DNA from: Epiperipatus broadwayi
Lineage: Eukaryota; Onychophora; Udeonychophora; Euonychophora; Peripatidae
DNA: 64,000 nucleotides
Direction of reading: 5' to 3'
Assembly: GCA_028023455.1 (NCBI GenBank)
Contig: JAQFVV010011394.1
Location: forward strand, 152,718 to 216,717
Positions 13,101-25,100 of the stretch are shown in pieces. The notes under the pieces were generated by a model, which worked only from the letters and a program-made list of their open reading frames with translations, was not told the DNA's origin and made no database searches. Position 1 is the stretch's first letter; each line of letters starts with the position of its first letter. Made by a program: the position numbers and the translations under genes.

Positions 13101-16100
13101 ATGCACAAATCTCCTTGCATCCATTGATTACTCTGGCTTGCACCAGTGGTGCTACTGTAAGGAGAGGTTAGCCTCTGTATAACAGCTTGTTTAAGCATAA
13201 AGAATGATCATGTAATAGTATAAAAATTAAAAAATATTTACATTTGTAAATCTGCACAAAAAGAATAATCTATAAGAGAAAAGAATATAATAGAACATTA
13301 AATGTTATATCTGAAATGTGGACGCTACAATAATAGTAAAAAAAATGCACATATGGAAACATGTGAAAATAGTATTCCTATCTTTTGCTAAAGAAAATCA
13401 TTGTTTTAATGAATATATACACAGAGACATATATTCATGATAAAATAATATTTTTAAAAATAAATTTACCCTGTTTGTGCCTTTAGAGCACATTCAACAG
13501 CATTTCTGATATCTTTTCGATTTCCTGAAGGCACATGAACAACTTCGCTATTTGTATGATTTGCAACAGAAATGTAATATCCACTATCTGGACGTTTTTG
13601 AATCCCACCATAATAAAGTTTGTAAGTTCGATCTATACTACAATATACACACATATTTATGTATATATAAATATTAACACATAATGAAAAAAAAATAGCA
13701 AAATCAAATCTATGTTTCTTCTTTCAATTTTATATATACCGAGGACTTTCTGAGCTTTCTTCATGAATAGAAATTTCAGGAACTTGAGGTAAACTCACTA
13801 ACGCTCCAAACTTTTTATAATCAACAATTATATCAGTATTGGAAAATGCAGATATGGGTTCATCTTTTAGTTTTATATATTCAAACAAACCCTAAAATAA
13901 AAAATAAACATTTTATATACATTTGATTATTAATATATATATTGTAACAGAATTACCTTTTCGACTGTTTGTAAACGTTTTTACACTTTTATGATCGAGA
14001 CGACTGTCACGTCAAGCAAAGAAGCAAATATAGACTCATTAAGTAAGTCTATATTCCTGATCGAATACTGAGATTACCAATGGAATTTTTTAGTATTATT
14101 TTTCCCGATCAGAACGCTTCTTCGACTGCTGGATATTCATTCATAAGAATGATTTATTTAAAATAAGTCTATATTCCTGATCGAATACTGAGATTACCAA
14201 TGGAATTTTTTAGTATTATCTTTCCTGATCAGAACGCTTCTTCGACTGCTGGATATTCATTCATAAGAATGATTTATTTAAAATAATCCAGTGCTTGAAA
14301 TATTTATAATTTTTTGCAAGATTTAATATTACTGTACTATATCGACACGTGTACTTTTACTAGAATAAATGTCTAAGTAATATTTTATAACCCTACGGGT
14401 ATATCATTATAATTAGTATGGTGAAAAAGGAAAGACGAGACGTAAAGAGATATTTATAAATAAATATTGTTTAATATAATACATTCATAAACATTAAATA
14501 TAATACTTCAACATAAAACAAGCAATCATTTAAAATAACACAAATTATATTCAATTTAATTATTCACACTAATAATGATAATTCTTTGATACTAAACATT
14601 TATATATAGATATTTTATAACTTATAGTCTTTTCTTACGTATTCTTTGATACAGAAAAATATTAATTATTTGGTTCATTCAGATTCACTTTTGCAATTGC
14701 ATTTTTTAATTAATGTGGCCATTTACGAAAGTGTGTGCATGCATGTTATATTAAAGTTAATTTACCTAGGTTTTCTGGACATTGACGAGGGAATTATTAC
14801 CCATCATGTGGATTACTCCACTTCTTTTGTAGAGATGGAAATTCTTGGGATCCGGCTAGATTCTTCTTGCAGCTCACTTAGGTCGTATTCTTGCAGCTTC
14901 ATGACAGGGAAGGTATCATCAGGCAGGCGCTATCTCTACTATTACTGCATGGGGAAGATGACTTTACACCCAAGGCGAGCGTGGATTAACTGGCATCCGT
15001 TGTGGCCTCCTTAGCCCTGCATTATCGATGTTTCAACTTGGTACATTTTTGTTTACAGCTCTCGAACTCTGTCTGTCAGCTCAGCAGACTCAAGATCAAC
15101 TAAAACATGGCTACTTCTTTTACAATTTTCTTCTTAATTGTCCCAGAATCCTTTTCTTATCTTCTTGATTGTTTTTGGAATGTCATTAATCACATTTCAC
15201 ACATTTATTTTACCTTCATTAAATATATAAAACTTTCTTCTTTTTTATTTATTTACTTTTTTTATTTTATTTACTTCCATTTCTTTTTTTATAAAGAATT
15301 TTCTTATTTACACACTCTTTATTTTACACACCTATACATATATATTTCATGCATTCACATGTGTATTTTGAAGAGATGATCTTTATCTTTTTTTTGTAAA
15401 TCTATTTATTTTTATTTATAATTGCGACGGAAATTTTATGATTGCTAATTCTACAATCATTAACTCTTTTTATTTTACTTTTCCCTTTAAGATTTAATCA
15501 TCAACTTCGATGATATTATTTTACTATTCCTTAAACTTTACTAATTTTAAATTCTAAAAAAGTTAACATTGGAAGATGGAAGATAAGGATCTTGGTTGCT
15601 TACCTTCCTTCACTTTCTTTAATTACCATAATTGATTTTTTTAATTACTTGCATTCCTCAGCTACCATTTTGATTTTTTTAATTAAAACTTAACTTAAAA
15701 TAAATTTATTTTATTTTTCTAACTTTATTATCCAATTTCTATAACTTAGTTTACATAAAAATCACATTTAATATTATACTATATATTAAATGTACACATG
15801 TGGGATCGCAGTATGGGTGATCATCACAATATATATAATTATGAAGCAAAAAAAACAAACAAACAAATATGCAATAACAGGATTTTGATTAATCAACAAT
15901 GACACACACTCTTACTTTTTTTGTTTTATAATCTGATATTAATTATTTAGTTGCATATTTCTACAGGTTTTATTTCAAAACAATATATATAAAAATATTT
16001 TTTCATTGCTTTTATTTTCTTTATTCAAAGATGATTAATTTAAAATGTGAATTTTTTAAGAGAAGCATTATCGGAATAAAACTTTAGCTGAGACAAGGGT

Positions 16101-19100
16101 TAATTATTATCATCATCATTATTAACCATTATCAATCCACTGCAGGATGAAGGTCTCTCCAAGCTTAATCCATCTTCTCCGATCTTTAGCTTCTCTTCTC
16201 CACATCACCCCTGCTCACTTTCTTATTTCATCCATCTATCTCACATGTGGTCTCTTTCTGGGTCTTTTACAATCTCTTGGAATCCAGTTTAAAATTTCAA
16301 TTGTCCATCTATTATCATCTCTTCTAGCAATATGTCCAGCCCAACTCCACTTCAATCTTTTAATTTTTTCAATGATGTATACTGATGCGTAATACTGATG
16401 CGTATTATGATTATTTCTGTCTACATGTAATATATGCTGTTAAGACCAATTATTTTTCATTCTACTTCCAAACTATTTTTATAAAGAGCAGTTTTTAATT
16501 ATTCATAATATATTGCCCATTTAGGGACTATAAGAGGTTATTAAAATATTTCACACCTATTTTTCTAACAGGATCTCTCCTTATAATAGCAGTATAAAAA
16601 CCAAGAATCAAAAAAATTGCTTTTCAATGAATTAGATACAAAGCAAACCAGCTTATATATATTAAATTAATATTATAATACAAGAGTTATTATTAATTCA
16701 GGTATAAAAATTCTTATTGTAATATTCAACATTAAAGCATTTAACATAATTAAAGACAATTAAATATACAATCAAAAAGGAATTACTAAAGTTTATATTA
16801 AGTGGTAAAATCATAATGGGGTGAAAAAATTGCTACTGAATTATGTAATATGAAGATTATGTAATATCTTATTGATTTTTTTAAACTTTGATATGTAATC
16901 ATTTCTTTCTAAATAAAACGAGTAAATGCACAAGAGGGTGAAATTCTCCATTTAAACATCTAGTACTCCAAGAACCACAGTTAATTTTTAAAAATGAAAT
17001 TTATTATTGACACTTAACACAAACACATGATTAACACAAACAAATAGTCATCAAAAAGATAAAGTTTCTTAATCTTGATCATCTCTGTTCACTGAATGAA
17101 GATTTAGATTAGCAAGTATATTTTGTAACAAACAAATTGTCTTAAATAATCCTGAATTTTAAAGTTATCTAAATATTTTGAAAATGCATTCTTATGAAAA
17201 TCTATTTTAAATTTTGTTTTTTATAATATATATTCTAAGATATATGTGCAATTTAGCTGTAAATAAAAACCAAATAAAGTGAGTATAAATTTTTATCAGT
17301 AAATAGTAAAGTAACTGTGTAGTTTATCCCAATAGTAGAGTGAAATATTTAATATCTAAAAATTCCTGGATCAAAACTCACCATGCCAGTCAAACATCAC
17401 ATGATCTAGCAGGCAACTAATTAAGATGTTAGAATAAATATTGCATTTTAACTAGTTTTTATTGATAATAAATAAAGTTTCTTAGTATATCATCATTCAA
17501 AAGCATTCTTTTTGCATTATTCAGTTTATCCTAGAGATGTTACCCATTGTATCTGCACTATCCTTCATGTATGTTATTAGAGAGAATCCATCTTGTATCT
17601 GGATGATTCTGCTAGCAAGACTTAAAGGCTGACATTTCCTGCTTTTAACACTTCAGTAAGATTCATTGTAATTTCTTCAAATATTAAGTCAATAAACATC
17701 ACATGATCACACACAACTCTATACATATTGCCATTCAGTGCAAACTATAGTAATAAAAAGTGGCTGCTGGAGGGTTGCATTAGATCCTAAGATCTAGGTG
17801 CAGTAGTCTCAGATCCAAGGTTCCTCATTGACAAAAGCCACAAGCCAGAAACTAGTCTGGAGATATTGGATGAGTAGTCATTAGATGGGGATTTTATGCA
17901 TAAGCCTTCTGGCATCCATTGATTACTCTGGCTTGTACTGGGTGGCAATACGTATAGAGAGTTTTGTCTGTTTCTTCAAATATTAGTTTCATCAATTTCT
18001 AGAAGCTAGATAATCTTGAGAAGATTAAACTGGCTATATTGTATGACAATCTCTTTCATGAAACCTTATGCAGTATTCCAAATTTATGATACTTTTGTGG
18101 CAATTATCTTTTTTCTTCTATTGCAGCCATTTCTTTGCTTATATTTGGCAGCAGTGACTATTTAAGCAAATGGGTCAAATTACAAACAGGATTCATAAGA
18201 CTATCCCCTAGTTCTAAAATTCAGCCAATCAGTGATGAGTATTATAAATAAAGACTGAGTTTCTAAATTCTTGTTAGTGCTTTGTTATGTCTAAATGCTG
18301 ACTATTCTCTTCTATACTTTAGTTTTAATATTCCCCCTTTTAATTTCCACTACTATTTATAAGAATATGCAACAGTAAGTAATCCAAAGCTAGCTATTTG
18401 TTCTTATTTTGAAATGTAATCTATTATTCACATTGAATGATAGATTGTTGTTGCTGATTAGCTATAAGGAGCAATTAGTAACTTACTTGTTTAGTAGCGC
18501 AATACATTTTTTCAGATCATTTTCTCTCTTCTTATCTATTTCCTATTATTCTTTTTTACCAATATTATTTATGAGAATATTTTAATGCCTTTTCTCTAGT
18601 ATCTTTTTTGTTCAATCTCTCCCATAACACAGTATGTCCCAATGAGAAAGTGACAAATTCCCCCAAGCTAATTGTAGTACCATCTCTCAATCAATGCATG
18701 TGATACATAATATAGTTGAGCTATTTTTCACAAAAAATTAAAGGTGCTAGTATGTCAAGATCATAAATTACAACATGAAATGCATTTGTGGTTCACATCT
18801 TTGTAGAAAATCCATGATATGCTAACATTTAACTTTGTTTTAAAATAGGCAAAACTACTATTGAAACCTTTGAAATGATAAAAACTGTGTATGGCAACAA
18901 AGCCATGAGTTGCAAGATTTCATAATGACTGAAGATGATCCATGATCACGTACATTAGTAGTGTACCAAACTCTCCATATAGTAGTGCCAACAAGTGCAA
19001 GCCTTTGTAATCAATGGATGCAGGAAGATTTGTGTATAAAATCCCTATCTAGTGCCTACTCATCCAACATTTCCAGACTAGTTTTTAGCTTGTGGCTTTC

Positions 19101-22100
19101 ATCAATGAGGAGCTTGGATTTGAGAGCACTGCACCTAGATCTTAGGACCTAATGCAATCTCCAGCAGCTGCATTTTACCTATTTGGTTACAAAGGCTTGC
19201 ACTTGGTGGCACTATTGTATGGAGAATTTGGTACACTTATTAAAATAATGTGTAAGCATATGAAATGGTGATCATGTGATGTTTTGATGGTTTTATACAT
19301 CAACAGTGGCTGGAAATGAAGAAATGTGCAAAGTTATCAAAATTCCTTGAACTAATCACTGTGTACCTGTTAGATAGACTCATTGAGGAATTCACTGGCA
19401 TTTCAAAAACTATTTTCCATAACATTTTAATAGAAAATTTGAAAGAGGATGTGGGTTTGCTTTGAGCCTCACTTGTTGCAATTTGATCTAAAAAAAACAA
19501 TAGATTGGATTGCTGCAGACATGCAGTGAAACAATCTTGTCAAACATTATAATGAATGATAAGGCATGGTGTTTCAATTATGAGCATAAACCAAGTACCA
19601 GAGTATGAAACAGAAATTGTTAGAAGGGAAAAAAAAATTGCAAATACAAAAGCAACAAATCAAAACATTGCTTTTTTTTACGTTATTATTTTAAAATTCA
19701 CCACAAATACATTCCTGAAGATCAGATTCTGAATGCTAACTACTATTTGAATGTTTATGAACCAAAATTTTGCTCAAGACACCTGAATATCATAAGCAAG
19801 GTTCTTAATCATGCAAACCCACAGTTCCAAGACTGTCCATGATTTTTTGGCCACCACAAAAGCATTTTTTTTACATTAGAGCATTGGCCCTATTCTCTAA
19901 TTTAGTTCCTGCTGATTTTTGGCTATTTTCCAAAATTAAAGTTGATCATGAAAAGAAAATTTCCAAGGTTCAATTCAGGATATTCAGAAGCTTGTAATAA
20001 AGATTTGCAGAAGATTTTAAGGATTGTTTCAAACAATTTTACAATTGTTTCCAGTGGTGTATTGAATCACAAAAGAATTATTTTGAATAATCAATAATAA
20101 AAACAAACACAAATAATATCCTGTTTTATTAATGCTTAATTATTAATGCAATATCCTGTGCTTTATTTCATATTAATTGCTTTTTAGTGGAATGAAGAAC
20201 TGTGTATTGTTCACACGAGTAATTATTTCTATGATTATTTTTTCAATAAGAATTTTTTTATTATTATTATTTTCAATCCTTCATTATTTGTTTATTTTTC
20301 TCCATATTCATATCTTACCATAAGTGTATAAATGGTTTTCATACTTTTTAAAATAGCCATATCTCTGCTCAACACATTTTTCTAAAATTTAAATATTTCA
20401 CTAGCTTCTTTCTAAATTCTAACTGTAATACCACACATCATATATTCTTTTATTTTCAAATTTTTTTCACTTCCCATATTTAAAACCATTAATCTGAATC
20501 ACCAATCATTTTCCAGTGAAGTACATCAGCACAATAATTTTTTTTTACATTCCCCAATGGCTTTTTCTATGTTTTCATAAATAATTACCTATGAGTATTA
20601 AGTACTGGTTATCATTATTTCAATTTCTGTCAACATATTTATTTCATCCTAGGACTTAAATATGATTTCTTTCATATATTAAAAAAATTAGAGCAGGTAA
20701 TGAACATTTAAGTCTCTAAAAATGAATAATTTGTCACTCAGAAATTTGTATGATATTTAAGCCTCAAAAGTGTCAGCAGAGCTTCGATAGAGTCGTTTAA
20801 CTTTTGAGTCTGTCAATTAACCATTGCATTGAACTGTGCAAAATAAAAACAATTCTGTATTCAATCATATTTGTCTTTTGTATTATTCTTTACATCACAT
20901 AATCATTGTTTTTAGAATTATATTAATTTAAAATGATTACGTTATATCACGATTTTTTAAGATCAACAAAAGAAGATATATATATATTAATTTAAGCTAA
21001 TGATTTAAAGTATTATTTCTTCTGCCTATAAAATTACATATATTTTTTATAAAAAATGGCATTCAATCCTAATTATTTATATGGAATATAAACAGAATAA
21101 ACTGTCTTAGTAAAAACTTTATTTTCAGTTAGTAACTTTATATATGATTCGATGATCTCTTAGTGATAGATTCTCTAAACTTTTGGCACTTTGGACAACT
21201 TCTGAATTCTTTTGTTTAAAAATAAAGAATGAGGTGTTAAATATACTAAGGTAATATTTATAGCCAATGTAGATTTACTAATGTGAAACAAACATCTATA
21301 TGATTAGTAATTGTTTTAAAGATTATTAGAATTCTAAAGTGAAGGTAATCAAACCTCCACACATGTACTATACTATAATATTCAATTAGAGATGTTAAAT
21401 ACGAGTAAACTCTCATTCCAAGTCATAAGATAAGTTTGAAAAGATAAGAATGGCTGTCTTATCTTTGCACCTCCAATTATATAGGCAAATATTAAGCATC
21501 TTGGAAAGAGAGTGTGAATATATTAAATTATTCACTTTACTTACATTTCTTTTTTATATCCTACTAACACCTGAGAAATTTTTACTAGGCAGTGTCAAGC
21601 TGTAATTCTAAAGAGAAGGTAATCAAACCACACATGCTTAATATTCAATTACTGATCTTAATACCAGTAAACTATCAATTCAAACCACAAGATAAAGACT
21701 GAAAAGATAAGAATGGCTGTCTTATCTTTATACCTAAATGCAATTATATAGGCAAATCTTAAGCGTCTTGGAAAGGTAATGTGAATAATTAAATTCTTCA
21801 CTTTACTAAATTTTCTTTTTTATATCATAATAACATCTGTGAAATATTGAAATTTATTACATGTTAAAATTCATTTCTATTTTATACAATAGAATTAATT
21901 AAATTATTGTACATTCTTTTTATCTTTAAATCCTTTAAGTTTTTTTTTCTGAAAATTTAGTTTTAAAATACTTTCTTTTTCTTTAATAAAGTTTTCTTTT
22001 AATAATTTTTCATCTGTGCGATTTTATATATATAAAGTTTAGATGACTTTTAACTTTCAATTTTTAATTCTTAAAAAAAAGTTTACGGTGTGTGCACCCG

Positions 22101-25100
22101 ATACAACATAAACATAATGTAAATAATAAAGAAAGTTTTACTAGTGCAATGTGGAGATTTTATTATCTTCTCTTTAGAATTACAGCTTGACACTATGCTA
22201 GTAAAAATTTCTTGGATAATTTACATTAAGTATAACATCTAATACACAGTAAATTTCAATATTTCACAGGTGTTTATAGGATATAAAAAAAAAATATAAG
22301 TAAATAAAGTGAATAATTTAATATTTTCACGCGCTCTTTCTAAAATGCTTAGGATTTGCATATATAAATTGCATTTAGGTATAAAATAAGACAGCTATTC
22401 TTATCTTTTCAATGTCTTTATTTTGTGACTTGGATCGAGAGTTTATTCGTATTTAACATCGCAAATTGAATATTATAGTATAGTATATGTGTAGAGGTTT
22501 GATTACCATCTCTTTAGAATTACAACTTGCTACTGCATTAGTAAGAATTTCTTGATTATTTAATTATTAGAATTTAAATTTAATTTAGCATGATTAATAT
22601 GTATATGTATAAATACAGCTGATAATAAACTGAATGTGAAATTTCACAGCAATAGGAAAAAGGGCTTAAAAATAACTGGAGGATAAAACTGTAAAGGAGA
22701 TCGTGCTCATATTCTGAGCATGGTCCTTTTAGATTGTTTTTTTGATACATTGAAAATAACATGTGAATGTAAAAATTCTATTTAATCCATTTAATCCCAA
22801 TGGTATTCTATTATTTAATAATAATATTTGAAATATTGTGGAGAAAGTACTTTAATCATCTTTTGAATAACAATACAAAAACTGAGATGATAACTTTTAA
22901 TGATACGGCCCATTCTACCTACTTAAATTTGGATAAAGACATCCAGCTTAGTGAAGTTAAAGCAATTCTTTGTAACCTTAAAAATGAAAAGATTGCCTAA
23001 TTTTTAAGTCAATAATTTTATATGACCTGTGAATGATATTGTAAATATCCAAATGATCTTTGCCAGAAAAAAGATTCCCCACTCCTGCACTAGACGGTAA
23101 ATTCTGTAGAGAATACTTAATCCTATATAAAATTAAAAAATTTCACAATTTTTTGTTAAATTGTTTGCAAACTTTTAAAAACTGTATTGTCACTGGGAAT
23201 ATATATATATATGTATGCAAAGTTTCAACTATATCAGAAATTGGGAAGTAGGTAAAAATTAAGTTACAAGGTTTCACAGATGGACAAAAAAAAATCAAAG
23301 TTTTTAAATGGAAATGCAATTTTTACTCACCAAATATCATATTTAAAACAACTGTATAACACTTTAAAATGATTATGATGGATATGAGAAAAGAATGTTG
23401 GAAATAGTGAAACAATAGAAAAAAAGAAAATGTATCAGGACTAGTAGAATGAGTTGATAATCATATATTAGATATAGGTTAATGGGTGGAAAGAAGTAGA
23501 TGAGTTTAGAATGTTTAACTTGACTAACATGGTTTCTAGATATATGGACTTCTATGCTTAGGAACTTTTGAGTTCATTTAAACATAAGTTATTTATGTCT
23601 CATCATTCTTTCAGAATGTTAAATAAAATCTTACAATATACTCTGAAAAATAAAAACTATGAATCCTCTAATTCCTATTAGAAGGTATACTTGCTATCAT
23701 GAGATAAAGTTAAGAAGCCTTTCATTAATTTGTTTTTAGAATGATATTTGGAAAATCCAAGAATTGACTCAATTTCTAAGAATATGATGATAATCTTTCT
23801 AACCTCTCTACTGCACATAAAAACATTAGTACACATATTTTTAATACCCAGAAAGTGATAAGTCATGATATATCTCTAGAACAGTGGTCTTCAACCTTTT
23901 CACACTTGCAGCCCGGTAAAAATAAGGATAAGATTTCGCGAACCGGCAGAAGTTTAGATAAATTTTCTTAAAGATGTAACCTGCTTAGCCTTAGATAAGC
24001 ATAATTGTTTTAACTGATCAAAACAGCACACTAGTTATTGTGTATTGTAAAGCTGTTACTTACCTTCACATGCTAAACACTCTTTCTCGAGTTGCGCAGT
24101 GATACTGCTACAGAAAACATACAATAACAATCGTTCTCATTAATGTGCTTGCATTTTACGTTTATTATTTCATTGTTAAAACATGCAAGAATAAAATGTT
24201 ATTCACCTGAATGTTGAAAAAGTCAAAAGTTTTGATCTTATTTTATTTTTGTGGGGGGGGTGGGTGAGAAATACTGAGACAAAAGATAGACACCAAAGTT
24301 ATTTTTTGTTTGTTTTTATTTTTAAAAAAAGGTAACAGAAATTGGTTTTAAAAATAAAAGTTTTAGTATTTTAGCGGTATACAAATAAAGCCAAAAAAAA
24401 TATTGCCTTATAGGCCAAAAAAAAGTGGGCATATTTTTAAACAAAAAAAAAAAAGAAAACGAAGCTTGAAAAAGTCAAAAGTTTTGATCTTACTTTATTT
24501 TGGGGTGGTGGGGTGTATTGAGAAATACTTTGTAAAAGTTAGAAACAGAACTTATTTTTTGGTTTTTATTTTTAAAAAAAGGTAATAAAAATTGATTTAA
24601 AGCCAAAAAAAAAAAAAATTGCCATAGAAAAAATTTAAGAGATCAAAAAAAGTCATGTTACATTTTATTGTTTTAACAAGCAGCCGTGATTGGCTATCAA
24701 AAAACAACCGGAGTTTGTATAATAAAAAACTTTTTTCTACCCCCCCCCCCATAAACATCTGTGATAAATAGAAAAACAAATTAATTCATGTATGATTGAT
24801 TAGATTTTGTTTTTGTTCTGTTTCTTTTTTTTAAATCAGGAAAAATGCAATGAAAAAATAAATAAAAATTGTTCATATTAATTAAAAGTTTAAAATCTTA
24901 TTATTTTGTTATTATAAACTTTCTTACTAGTCTAGCTGCAGACTGACAGAAAACTTCTGTGCCCAGTGGTTGAAGACCACTGCTCTAGAAGAGCTTATAA
25001 TAGCTCATACAAACCTTTTACTATAAAAAACAACTAATAATTGGTAAAAAAAAAGATCTGGAAGGTAATGACTATATTTTCTCAGCTTTATAACATTCCT

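Larger units (their letters stand above)
5755..13469 (-). other. Intron h-i of ALDH16A1 (7.7 kb)
   Basis: Contains a foldback copy at 7.0 kb, a palindrome with a tandem duplication at 9.95-10.2 kb, a tRNA-like SINE scrap at 12.2 kb and the compound foldback at 12.36-13.19 kb. The intervals 5755-7000, 7290-9950 and 10220-12200 are AT-rich with no gene or firm repeat seen. Confidence 0.9.

Noticed and set aside
14646-15014. 122-codon open frame on the plus strand
   Set aside because: Composition shifts midway, no recognised family, and no splice or initiation context; likely chance in the GC-richer island.
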